Source: Zhengitettix transpicula
Taxonomy: Eukaryota; Arthropoda; Insecta; Orthoptera; Tetrigidae
Direction of reading: 5' to 3'
DNA: 64,000 nt
NCBI GenBank assembly: GCA_037074705.1
Contig: CM073591.1
Location: 184,785,432 to 184,849,431, forward strand
The notes below the pieces were generated by a model. The model worked only from the letters and a program-made list of their open reading frames with translations. It made no database searches and was not told where the DNA came from. Positions 10,816 to 21,429 of this stretch are shown piece by piece (position 1 is the stretch's first letter; the number at the start of each line of letters is the position of its first letter). Position numbers and translations under genes: made by a program.

Positions 10816-11845
10816 ACTAATGTCGGCTCCTCGAAATAATATCAAGGTCAAGTAGTTAACCACCCCGCTCCTCACCCCTCATCAATCGCGTACTACCCGT
10901 TAGGTCTCGAACACGATAGAAGCGACGAGCGGCAAGCGTTAGAGGTGGAGACTCAGGGACGCAAAGCGATGAGCGGGGCCGGGTTCGATACAGACCTGCT
11001 GAGCGTGAACTTACTGCAGTCGCCGTCATGATGTCGTCGCGTGAGGTGTTGAGTGAAAACGAGAACTATTTACGGAAACGCATTTTCAGAAATACAAGAC
11101 GAACTATGACGTTCACCCCATAAGTAGGAGTAGAAGGCATTACGGAGAGTACCACCATCTGTTTAGGATTTAGGAAAACATTAAACACATTTTTTTTAAT
11201 ACATAGATCCTCTTTTAAAGTAGTCAGTACAGTTTTACATCCCCAAGCAGGTTAAACCCCCTTTCATTTCCGATGATAGTGCCAAAATAGATCCCTGGGA
11301 AATTTTGCTACTCTAAGAAAGTTTCATTCTGCCATCGTGCTATTTCTGTGCCGTTTGAGGTATGCTAAAAGCCGTCAATAATTATGCCAGAAAAACATTT
11401 CCTCGGCCTTTTAGCATCATTGGGTCAATTCATAACCGCATTTTGTTACTTTATTTAACTATTTCAACACTCCATTCGCGTACTAAATTGATCACTCCAA
11501 GCCAAAGATAGTTGTGGCAACGATACATAATTTAAAAATATTTTTTATAGAGAAACGAAAAGTAAATGTTTTTCTTTAACATTTCTCAATATAATAAATA
11601 TTTGATGACTTTTCAGGCTTTTCCTATGTTATCTTAGCATGACAGCCAAAATATGTCGCAATTTAATAATTACTTAATAAATTACTTTTTTAATTGACTG
11701 TTAATCAACAAATGTAACTACACTCACATGTAACTTTATATAATATAATAAATAATTATTACCGGGTATCAATTTTTCATAAATTGATTTTTGTTTTACT
11801 GCAATCTGCTGTCAGCTGAAAGCCGTAATTGCATAACTAAAATAT
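10816..11845. other. Spacer; a GC-richer patch and a short hairpin
   Basis: 10855-11050 is GC-richer than its surroundings and lacks an open frame of interest. A 13-bp imperfect hairpin, ATGCTAAAAG.CCG (11362-11374) with CGGCCTTTTAGCAT (11404-11417), has a 29-nt loop. The rest is AT-rich with nothing recognised. Confidence 0.3.
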
Positions 11846-11849
11846 TACC

Positions 11850-12126
11850 TCGGCCTCAAACTCCTCTCCCGCTATCGGAAGGGCGTGGGACAAGTACCCA
11901 ATGCCCGACCTACCCGATGCAGGTTTTTCTAAGGTATTCCCTGCATTCCTTTAGGCGAATGCCGGGTAGGATCCTTAAAATATAGCCCGGGGGCCCTAGT
12001 TAACCCTTGGCTACCTTCCTCTACCCTTCCGCATCCCCCCTTTCAAATCCCTTCCTATGCTATTAAAGGGGAGTTGCCCAAAGTGGATTACCCTCATGTA
12101 GCCTGATGCCCTAAAAAAAAAAAAAT
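11850..12126 (+). repeat. S-family repeat copy, 5'-truncated
   Basis: Begins within the family at 'aaactcctctcccgctatcg' and runs to GCCCTAAAAAAAAAAAAA. First of three copies in head-to-tail order; the next begins directly after this A-tail. Confidence 0.85.
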
Positions 12127-12651
12127 ATCAGGAGGGGTTTTCTCTTGCAGGCAGAACCTTTTAGGAGAGATACGATGGGGCTACCTTTGGGTATGATTTT
12201 TCCTCTCCGTTTTTGAACTAAGGTTCCCACAAGCCGAGGCACCTCGGCTTGTTTTGAGAGGTGTATGTTCCGGGGTCGCAGACCTTGGGCATACGGTAAG
12301 TGTGGTTCGCTATTACCATTGGAATAGTCGGCCATCTGCCTCCTAAACTGCTCGAGGCACGGAGAAGGGAATGCTGCGTCCCCACAGCAAACTCCTCTTC
12401 CGCTATCGGAAGGGCGTGGGACAAGTACCCAATGCCCGACCTACCCGATGCAGGTTTTTCTAGGGTTTTCCCTGCATTTCTTTAGGCGAATGCCGGGTAG
12501 GATCCTTAAACCAATGCCCGGGGCCCTAGTAACCCATGGCTACCTTCCTCTACCCTTCCGCATCCCTCCTTTGAAATCACTTCCTATGCTATTAAAGGGG
12601 AGTTGCCCAATGTGGATCACCCTCATGTAGCCTGTTGCCCTAAAAAAAAAA
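12127..12651 (+). repeat. S-family repeat copy, near the longest form
   Basis: Starts with the 5' blocks CTTGCAGGCAGAACCTTTTA and TTTTTGAACTAAGGTTCCCA, includes 'acctcggcttgttttgagag', and ends GTTGCCCTAAAAAAAAAA. Its start abuts the A-tail of the preceding copy. Confidence 0.85.
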
Positions 12652-12662
12652 TTAGCATCTTG

Positions 12663-13012
12663 GTAAGAGTTGCCCGCTACTCCTATTGGAATAGTCGGCC
12701 AGACGCCTCCTAAACCGGTTAAGGCACAGCGAGGGTAAAGCTGCGACCCCACAGCTAACCCTTCTCCCGCCATCGGAAGGGCGTGGGGCAAGTACCAAAT
12801 GCCCGACCTACCTTATGCAGATTTTCTATGGTTTTCCCTGCATCACTTTTATGCATATTGCCGGGTAGGATCCTTAAACCATATTCCGGGGACCCTGGTT
12901 AACCCTTGGCTACCCTTCCGCATCCCCCCTTTCAACTCCCTTCCTATGCTATTAAAGGGGAGTTGTCATAACGTGGATCACTTTCATGTAGCCTGTTACC
13001 CTAAAAAAAATA
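12663..13012 (+). repeat. S-family repeat copy with 10-bp target-site duplication
   Basis: A 5'-truncated copy, from 'gtaagagttgcccgctactc' to TTACCCTAAAAAAAATA. It is flanked by a perfect 10-bp direct repeat, TAGCATCTTG, at 12653-12662 and 13013-13022. The duplication with A-tail and 5' truncation fits target-primed reverse transcription. This is the best evidence that the S-family spreads by a LINE-type mechanism. Confidence 0.9.
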
Positions 13013-13022
13013 TAGCATCTTG

Positions 13023-14670
13023 CAGAGCTCTGAAAAACCACGTGTTAGTTTCTTCTAAAATGAATTCTGTCCTCCAAATAAAATATTTTTAACAGTTCCA
13101 AACCAAGGACCATTATAATGCAGATTAATAGACTAAGAAACCAAAAAAGTCTTCCAAATTTAACTTAAATGATTTATTTAACCCACGTCAATATACATAG
13201 GAGCTTAGGCCTCTGTAAGACCAATCGTCATCATCTGATATACAAATTAATATATATAAGTAGAGAAACACCTGTATAATTAAATTAAACTAGATACATA
13301 GTTAGATATATAGAGAGCTGATGAAATACATACGTCATGTATCAAGATATTATTTTTTAGTACAAAAATTTAACAAATTTTGCTTCCTTTTCTTTTTACA
13401 AAATGTAATAAATACATTAAACAATTAATTATTGACGGATGATATTGTCCCGCGTTTAAACGTATCAGCATTCCACAAGTGCTTTGACGCTGCGCGTTGA
13501 GAGAACATTTAATGCCCGTGGTCAGCGATGAGCGTCAACTACTGGGAGGCAGGAGGTGTCGCCCTTTCGCAGTTACTTGTTGTAGCCAGCAGACCTCCAA
13601 ACCCACTACATTCTGTTATTGGGACGTAAAACTAAATTGAGTCGCTCAGTCTACCTGCTCCCAGACGCACGCAGCTTATATCGTGACCGAAGCCTTAACA
13701 TACAGTGCGTGTATGTTATTAGACACAACTTTTGGCGTCGTAGCCAGAAGAGCCCGTGACCTTGGTATTACATTTTCGTGGCGCAGACTAAACCGAAACT
13801 AGGGTAGTGTATGCAGTAAAGTGAAGTGATAGTGCTCCGTTATAAACTTAAGTGAAATAGTAACAATCCTTGTCTTTTATGAGAGTGAAATAGTTAGTTA
13901 ATCTCTATTTTCAGATATCTTTCCCTTTTTCTTCTTTTCACGTCAGTACAATATTAATTCTTTATTTGATTTTTTTCAAAATTAACCTTTCATTAATATA
14001 ACTTTTTATACATGTAATTATAGTTGAAATAATGTCCCTAAACCTAGTTTATATTTTAAAATGATTATATTAATTTAGTCTATTTTCTGTTATTGTAACT
14101 TCCTTTGTTTAAATTGTAATTAAATTGCAATTTCATGCATCTACCACCATGAAAACTGTCCATTTGCAGATTAAGTAAACATATTCATAAATAAACATAT
14201 TTCATAAGTCACACTTATGTCACAATTTATTCAGTTGAATTTCTCTTTTTAAGGTCTCCTTCAGGCTGCTGTCCTAAATACACTTCCATTTTACAATTGT
14301 AGAAATCACATGCATCAGCGAATGAATAAATTTTTATTCCAAATTTGTTGGGCTGCACTTTTTCTTACGTCGAGTGATTCGGTAAAAAAATTTCCTTTAT
14401 GTAATTTTATCACCACCGAAGAAATAATTACCTATATATGGTAAAGTGCCCTCTTCTTCATCACTCATTTCCAACTCTGAGGCACTTTCACTTTCGAATT
14501 CCGTCAAGCTCAGCATAGGAGAGTAGTTTTTAGCAATTAGAAACTTCCATTTCGGTAGTTTGAAATAAACTAAAATAGTGAGATTTCTGTACGAGGAACT
14601 ACGTAATATGGTGTGCTTTTAGTATTCAAGTTGTACATCAAGTTTTTTTTTTAAGATTTGTCTAAATTTC
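13023..14670. other. Spacer without recognised genes
   Basis: Mostly AT-rich. 13440-13830 is GC-richer and contains 'acaacttttggcgtcgtagc', which could be an LTR end next to a tRNA primer-binding site. No second LTR or coding domain supports this, so it is left unassigned. Confidence 0.3.
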
Positions 14671-15495
14671 TACCTGGAAGCATGGAAAAGTGGCCTGCCG
14701 GTGCCGAGCAGCCGACAGAAGACAATGTCAGGACGGATTAGGAAAATCCGCAGGTCCCGCAAACAAGGCCACGGTCGGCCAAGAAAAGGGTAGACGACCG
14801 GGACGGTATGATCCTAAACTAGAATGAAGTATGGGTCAAGTGTAGATGAGGACCAAAGAGGAGATAGAGATTTTTGGGGGGACCGAGACGGACATCTCTC
14901 GAGAAGAAGAGCGGTCTGCGACCATCAAGGAGACAGCGGTCTGTGACCATCAAGAAGAACAGTCTGTGACCATCAGCAGAGACAGTCTAGGACCATCAGC
15001 GGGGACAGTCGGTGATGTGCAATTTGGGTGTGCACGTAGGGTCCCGGCCGTCTGCTGCTGCGGCTACATTCACCAACCAGAGTTGACCCTGCCCGAGCTG
15101 CAGATCTGGTAAGCCGCATTCTATATTTCCAGGTAGAGCGCCAGTTTGCTACAAATAATTATCACGGTTTATCTTGAGAAAGTGGGTTTATGCATCCCTG
15201 ACTAGGGATCACAGAGTCACTTACACTGTCAATAATTCAACAGACGTGAAGGGTGTAAAGTGTCAACCCCGATTGCGCCAGCAGCGTTGAGCATGTTTGC
15301 GGATGCAGGTTGAGGTAACCTATTACATAATGATCTGAAGGACAACCCAAATTACAATCCACAGGAGCTTACGGATATCTTTCGTTGTTGAGAATGTGTG
15401 GGCAAGTATGTAATTTTTGTTTAAAATAAATTCTTGTTTTTTATTTCATTAATTGAATATTTTATTTCATTTCTGCGAGAGAATAATTTCTTGCA
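14671..15495 (+). mobile_element. LTR of an LTR retrotransposon, copy 1
   Basis: Starts TACCTGGAAGCATGG (TG changed to TA) and ends CTTGCA, two bases before TGGCGCCCAAC at 15498. It is homologous along most of its length to 38560-39171, which starts TGCCTGGAGACATGG. Shared blocks are 'ccgacagaagacaat', 'ctggtaagccgca' and 'aaataaattctt'. A ~24-bp unit with GACCATCA is repeated about five times at 14911-15011, which partly explains the extra length against copy 2. TGGCGCC is complementary to tRNA 3' ends of the form GGCGCCA. The superfamily is unknown because no gag or pol is present. Confidence 0.7.
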
Positions 15496-15497
15496 GG

Positions 15498-15570
15498 TGG
15501 CGCCCAACAAATGTTATTATATTAAAAATTTATCCTTTGAATCTAAAATTTAGAGAAAGCTCACCTCAGT
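15498..15570 (+). other. Primer-binding site and leader after LTR copy 1
   Basis: TGGCGCCCAAC at 15498 is followed by a leader still homologous to that after LTR copy 2 (both reach an 'agaaagc.cac' block). Homology ends near 15570, where an unrelated LINE relic begins. Confidence 0.6.
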
Positions 15571-15587
15571 AATGGCAAACAAATGAT

Positions 15588-16298
15588 AAATTAGTAGAAA
15601 AAAGAATATTCTGAACAGGAGACAAGAGAACGGGCAGACAGCTACAGAGGTTAAATTCATGGAAAAGAATAAATTCGTAAAAGGAAAGCGGATCACTATA
15701 GCCTGGCTACCGGCGCATAAGGACATAGTAGGACACGACAGGGAAGATCTCCTAGCGAAGATGGAAGCTGATCATCAAGGAAGATCCAGCAACCTGCCAG
15801 CCTGCACCAGCAGGGACTGCAGAGTAGGGCTCTACAAGGAACTGGAGGATAAGTGGAGTAGACCTGTGAAACCAGAGGAAAGCGGAGTCATCCTCAGAAA
15901 TGTCAACAGCATCAGAGAAATATCGCACCCGAAAGAACTATCTCGAAGGCAACAGGTTGTTGTAGCCAGAATAAGAACATTGCACTCCAGTTTCACTCAT
16001 TCATTCTTGATTTCCAGGTCTCCGCAGCCGGTATACAGCTCATGCAAGGAGCCCACAACAATTCATCACGTCCTCTTTGACTGCCCCAAATATAACGAGA
16101 TTAGAAGATCAACCATAACCGAACATTCAATGATGGAGATTTGCAACTCATCAGCAGCAATAAACAACCTCATAGACTTTACGATGAAAACTGATTTGTT
16201 TAAAGTAATTTAAATGTTATACAAATGTAGAACTTAACAGATGTAAGTCGCTAATGACCAAAAGGTTAATGCGACGTTATATTGTAATTAAAAAAAAG
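15588..16298 (+). pseudogene. LINE RNase H and Cys-knuckle end with 3' UTR and A-tail
   Basis: A frame open from 15588 and with Met at 15659 runs 184 residues to a stop at 16213. Residues 13-35 read ITIAWLPAHKDIVGHDRED, matching the 'W.PaH.GI.GNE.AD' end of a LINE RNase H domain with catalytic-type acidic residues degraded. Residues 99-110 read RQQVVVARIRTL. Near residue 130 come SSCKEPTTIHHVLFDCPKYN, a C...HH....C knuckle seen at the C-terminus of I/LOA/Jockey-type ORF2. A short 3' UTR ends in AATTAAAAAAAA at 16291-16298. The 5' part is truncated, so the open frame is a surviving fragment of ORF2. Confidence 0.8.
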
Positions 16299-17382
16299 AT
16301 TCGTCCCAAGAAATGTTACGAGTGCAAGTAGTCGCGAGTGGTCCTAACAGACGCCAGCCGTGCGAGGCACAAGATAAATTCATTATATACATTACCATGG
16401 AAAGTAAAAACTAATTTTATAGTTCAGGAGTTGTATAAAACATATTGATGCAAAGAAAGAGTCATATAAGCATTAATACGAACTGTGCATGTTTGAAATA
16501 TGAGTAGGGCCTGCCAAGAAAAGGTTAAGTGCATTGTATTAATTGGGAAGAACATAAATCAATTTTAATTCCTGTGTATATTAATATATGTTCAGAGACC
16601 CGTGGTTTGAAACGATTGTGACTGTATGTTAAAAAAAAGTCATTCACTGTCACTCTCGCTTTCTGGATAACTGTCTTATTCTTTGTTGCAGACACTAATA
16701 GCGCAGATGTTTGGTATCTCCATTGTTCCGCAGCTTCGGGCCTCGCGTAAATGGCATTTACTGTGCGTGGGTGGTGTGGAGCTGAGAGCTGCGGAGTGAT
16801 CTGACAATGCGCTGCTGCTGTAAGCGGCGTGGCGTGCCACCAGCTTGCATTTGCTAATTGCCACAGGATGTAATTTTTTTGCGCTCTTCCGTTTCCACAT
16901 TGCGCGAGCGCCTCCGGGAGTGAGAAATTCATGAGTTCTAGATGAAGGTTTTTTTTTATAGCTCTGACATTATTTTAAGTAATTAGATTCGTGCTCGTAC
17001 CATTTAACGTCCTTGTGTTTCCCAGAAACGATATTAATAAAATGAATTGAAAACTGTTTTATTTGATCGTTTATTGTTAAAATTCATTTGCGGTTTGTTT
17101 GCGTAGCTTAAATCATATTCAGCTTTTCCGACGAATTAATTTTTCATACATTAAAACTCCATGTTTGTTTCCACACATACTTTCGCTGAGTATTCTGACA
17201 AAATAATAAAAATTGCACGTCGCTTTAACTCCATGAAACGAAAAAAAATTCATTTTACTGTTTATTAATATAGTTTGCGTGTTTCATATTCAGTTTCGCT
17301 CATGATCACAGCTTTCTGCTTCAAACTAACAAAAATTTAATAATTACACAAATTATTTTGTTTTTCTATTTTTGTTAGACTA
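16299..17382. other. Spacer with a GC-richer island
   Basis: 16680-16935 is GC-richer and has overlapping open frames only on the minus strand, without recognisable domains. It holds 'gcatttgctaattgccacag'. The flanks are AT-rich. It may be a conserved noncoding element or an exon fragment; the sequence alone does not decide. Confidence 0.25.
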
Positions 17383-17905
17383 ACATGAGGATAATCCACA
17401 TAAAGGTAACTTTTACTTACTAGGATAGGAACGGTTTTGAAAGGGGGGAAGCGGAAAGATAGAGCAAGGTAGCCAAGGATTACCTATAGTCCCCGGGCTG
17501 TAGTTTAAGGATCCTACCCGGCAATTCTCCTAAATGTGATACAGGGTAAAACCCTACAAAACCTGCAGCAGGTAGGTCGGGCAAGTGGTACTTGTCCCAC
17601 GCCCTTCCGATGGCGGCAGAGAAGTATGCTGTGGGGACGCAGCATTCCCTTCCGCGTGACTCGACCAGTTTAGGAGGCAGCTGGTCGACCATTCCAATAG
17701 GAATAACGAACAACTCTGACCGTATGCCCAAGGTCTGCGATCCCGGAACTTGCACGTCTTAAAACAGCCCGAAGTGCCTCGGCTTGTGGGAACGTTAGTT
17801 CAATAAACCAGAAAGAGGAGAAGGCATCCCCAAAGTTAGCCTTCTCTAGAGCCTTCTGGGAAGGTTCTCCTTTCGAGAGAACACTTCCTTGCCGATGGCG
17901 GGGTT
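17383..17905 (-). repeat. S-family repeat copy
   Basis: Minus-strand copy reaching the 5' blocks (minus-strand reading 'gttctctcgaaaggagaacc'). Its 3' end, on the left, lies near 'acatgaggataatccacata'; the A-tail is not preserved. The next copy's A-tail abuts its 5' end. Confidence 0.8.
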
Positions 17906-18240
17906 CTTTTTTAGGGTAACAGGTTACATGAGGGTAATCCACATGGTGGCAACTCCCCTTTAATAGCATAGGAAGGGATTTGAAAGGGGGGATGCGGAAG
18001 GTTAGAGGAAGGTAGCCAAGGGTTAACTAGGGCTTCCGGGCTAAAGTTTAAGGATCCTACCCGGCTTTCGCCTAAAAGTAATGCAGGGAAAATCCTAGAA
18101 AAACCTGCATCAGGTACTTCGGGTATTGGGTACTTGTCCTACACCTTTCAGATTGCGGGAGAAGAGTTTGTTGCGGGGACGCAGCATTCCCGTCTCCGTA
18201 CCTCGACCAGTTTAGGAGGCAGCTGACCAACAATTCAATA
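17906..18240 (-). repeat. S-family repeat copy, 5'-truncated
   Basis: TTCTTTTTTAGGGTAACAGG at the left end is the reverse complement of the A-tail and 3' end. Homology ends near the 'ctggtcgaggtac' block at about 18230. Confidence 0.85.
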
Positions 18241-18835
18241 ACAAACGTCAATACTAAACTAGCCTATGAGAGCCGGACATTAGGTAATTGTGATATTTAT
18301 TTATTAACCAACTCGGAGATCTTATAGTTTAAATATAAGGAAAAAGGAGTAAAGATTAAAAAATTTTTTTTTAAAAGTATGGCGGAAGTGAGGAAGGTGT
18401 GTCATATCTCTATATTTCCAGGAACGCGATAACAAGGTAAACAAAGGTAATAATTTCCTATAAGAAAATCTCCTTGAGTTAATTATCAAGCCACTCACTG
18501 AAAAAAATCGTAACTGTATTAAAATAATTATTAGAATACAGAGCAATAGATTAAAATTGGATGTACGTTACACTGCGACCCAGCACCGACGCTACTGTCT
18601 CCTACGGGACCGTCCAATAGTCCCAGACGTCTTATTGTATTTCCGTTCAACCTGAATGACCGTGTGTATTTATTCCTGTGTCATTTGGAGTTCATGTTGA
18701 TATTACTGTACTTACAGTTTATTGATGTAAGAAAAATAATTTAATCGTAATTTGAGTTGGTCACCGTGATTGTGCGATTGTGTCTTTCTCACGGCACTTG
18801 CGTTTTTAACCATCTGAAGAAAGCAACAAGAATTG
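18241..18835. other. AT-rich spacer
   Basis: Nothing recognised. The minus-strand frame at 18322-18546 is low-complexity, Leu/Ile/Phe-rich, and typical of AT-rich noncoding DNA. Confidence 0.35.
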
Positions 18836-18912
18836 GTGTTGTGTGGTATTTACATTATCATTTCATTTTGTCTGTTATTTGACTAGACGAGTGCCCGTCG
18901 TTACTTTTTCAG
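18836..18912 (+). repeat. Penelope-type motif followed by a Lep1-like start fragment
   Basis: GTGTGGTATTTACATTATCA followed by TTTTGTCTGTTATTT (18839-18879) matches the dispersed terminal motif. Directly after it, ACTAGACGAGTGCCCGTCGT resembles the first 20 bases of the Lep1-like element with four changes. Confidence 0.45.
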
Positions 18913-18929
18913 AAATAGTATGTAACGAA

Positions 18930-19345
18930 ATTTATTTGGGTGGGTTGTATTGAATAGATTAGTTTATTTGATTCTAAATTCTAAAATCAATTAACAGGGT
19001 TATTTAAATTAGGCGATTAACTCAGGGTATACAAAAGACTGAAATTAAAACATTATTTGGTTCAAATCAAAGGACTCGTGGGCGTCGTGTAGCAGAAATC
19101 TCGTCAAACACATTTCGATGCGGAAATATATAATATTAATATATTTATTTGAAAATATAAACTGTGGATTTAATTTTGTAACATTTTTGGAAAGAGTAGT
19201 CAGATATAAATTGTAAAAAATCTTAAATTGACTGCATTATTGACACATTTTACAATACTTATTTTTAAAAATATAAATGTGAAATCAAATTTTAGCATTT
19301 TTGAAAGAAGAGTATTTGGGTGGGTTGTATTGAATAGACTAACGG
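18930..19345 (+). repeat. Diverged direct duplication
   Basis: TATTTGGGTGGGTTGTATTG with 'aatagac/t' occurs at 18936-18962 and 19313-19340. Between them two related AT-rich segments, 19144-19196 and 19259-19313, share 'aaaatataaa' and 'catttttggaaagagtag'-like blocks. Confidence 0.55.
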
Positions 19346-19426
19346 AAATACAGGAACATGAACGGGAGGTACCTGGTGGGTCTCTGAATTCCAGGCGGCG
19401 GGCTTCCTTCCTGCTCAGCGACACGT

Positions 19427-19431
<5 letters not shown>

Positions 19432-19512
<81 letters not shown>
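19432..19512 (+). repeat. Compound (TC)n(TA)n microsatellite
   Basis: A TC run of about 38 bp passes into a TA run of about 32 bp and then TACATATACATATA. Confidence 0.95.
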
Positions 19513-19515
<3 letters not shown>

Positions 19516-21429
19516 GCTGCAAACTTAAATCGTCCATTGAACTTGAACGGTTCTTAGTAGACTGCAATGACTGACTTCCTCTCAACCATTCTTACTGATA
19601 TGTGATTTTATTCTGCTCCTCTCGAAGTCGAATCCCCTCCGAGCTTTACAATTTCATTCCTCACCACAGGGATGGAAACCAAATCACTTTCTCCGGCAAT
19701 CAATTTAAAATATTTTACTTCACGAAACCTAGTACTAAGTTGAGTGAGGTGCCCTACGGAATATTTCAGGGTTAATGTTCACTAGGTAAAATTTTCACAA
19801 ACGTCTTCTTAATCCCTACGACTTGTATTTTGACATGACCTGTAAACGTTCTGTCTGCCCGACTTGACGGTGCAAAAATGTTAGTATGAGAAACTCCAAT
19901 GTCCGGCTTATTACTGACTTGCAATAAAATAAATTATGAAATAATTTGCGCTTCTTCTCTACACGTTCCAGCACGATGTAATCATAAATTCTGTTAAGGT
20001 AAGTTTCTGGTCCGACGATTTTTGTTGTTGCAACTGTCCTAATTCAATCTAATTGAACTTCAATTTTAGATGAAATTTAGAGACGCTATGCGTTATCCTG
20101 CAGGAAGCCAGCCCTTATTAGAGAGGGACATTGTTCCGTAGAAACAATCGGCAACGGTGCAGGAAATAGGGAGGAATCCCGCAGTTTGGGATAGCAGGCA
20201 TGCCGGGGAGGCAGCAACAGAGGCAACGCTATCTGCATTAATGTAATCGGAAACAAACGGCGTGGAGGGCATTTACATAAACACGGAATACATGCATAGG
20301 CAATCCAAGGCGCGCGCGAATAGATGGCTACAGGGCTGATGCTTTCAGATAAGATTTACTGCCTCTCCGAGGACCAACGAACACCAACAATGTCTCACGA
20401 GAATTAAATATACGAATTAAAACTACTGATTTCCCACGGCATCCATACATTAACAGTTTATAAAATTTATACTCATTTCAAGTAGAACGAAAACAATATT
20501 TTAAATATATAAGAAATTACTACAAATAAAATCACGTGAATCGTTTTCTATATTCATTCTTTCAAACCTTCTTTTATAACACTTTCTTATAAGATCGAAA
20601 GAAAAATGCCTGAAACTGAATGTGAAACAATGAGATAGTTTCCAGTTGGTTAAAAATTGTTGGACAGTTGTGTAGTTTGATCTTACCAACTACAATTATA
20701 CGAGATCTTCATATTCATGCTCGTCTTAAATTATCTATATTCTCGAAAATATATTATTCAGTTTTACATATGTTGTATTTGGAATTCATAATTGAATATT
20801 GTCACAATTAGATGGCAGAGCTTCATTCTCTATTACACAGGCTACGATTTTAGAATTGATTTTAGCTGAATCTAAATATGAAATATTTTTTTCTCAATCT
20901 GCTCTACTTTTTTATGTTAGTCGTTTTTAACGTTATGTTCTACTCTAAATATGCTCTTATAACAAACAGTTCTAACCAAATTTACCTTTTACCGTACAAG
21001 GTCTGCTACCCTTCTTCTCTCTTCTCACAAAATTATTTTCTATATGATTTGCGGCTATTTATTGACAGCTCAAAGCGAAGATTGAAATGCATTTTTCTTC
21101 TCAATGTGAACAAATATGGTTCAATACCAATTGCTCACCTAACGAAAGTGAAAGAAGAATATAACACCATAGAATAGTTCTTGGAGAAGAGAAAGTATCA
21201 CGAACATAAATGGGTGACTTTTTGTGGACTTAAAACTTGGAAACTTTCTTTCTCCTTGGACTGCAAAGTGGCCACATCAAATATCCTTGCATTATGTGCC
21301 TCTGAAATAGCAGAGACATAAACTATCACTGGGCTAGAAGAGAGCGGCTTAAGAGAGAAAACATGGACGTTGGGAAAAATAATGTCATTAACGAGAGATG
21401 AAGCAGTAAAGGAGATAAGAACGGATCAA
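19513..21429. other. Spacer with a GC-richer island at about 20080-20345
   Basis: 20080-20345 is GC-richer with few homopolymers and carries 'tgcattaatgtaatcggaaa' and 'gcatttacataaac', but no long open frame. The open frame 20878-21177 (99 codons) begins with a hydrophobic Phe/Leu/Val-rich stretch (MKYFFLNLLYFFMLVVFNVM). No domain is visible, and the base composition matches the AT-rich flanks, so it is not called as a gene. Confidence 0.25.

Noticed and set aside
13720..13760. Second type of LTR end plus primer-binding site (TTTTGGCGTCGTAGCC)
   Set aside because: No matching LTR start, no duplicate LTR and no internal domain nearby.
14911..15011. Regular tandem units that could suggest a CRISPR-like array
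   Set aside because: Units are contiguous, ~24 bp and variable, with no unique spacers. They lie inside an LTR in a eukaryotic sequence.
16525..16932. Two overlapping minus-strand frames (135 and 74 codons)
   Set aside because: No known domain; they overlap each other in different phases in a GC-richer island, where long open frames arise by chance.
19200..19557. Open frames of 103 and 109 codons across the TC/TA microsatellite
   Set aside because: Their middle is a translated (TC)n(TA)n tract (SLSLSL, YIYIYI).
20878..21177. Possible small membrane protein gene (99 codons, hydrophobic N-terminus)
   Set aside because: Hydrophobic Phe/Leu/Ile-rich translations are expected from AT-rich DNA, and nothing supports transcription or a domain.
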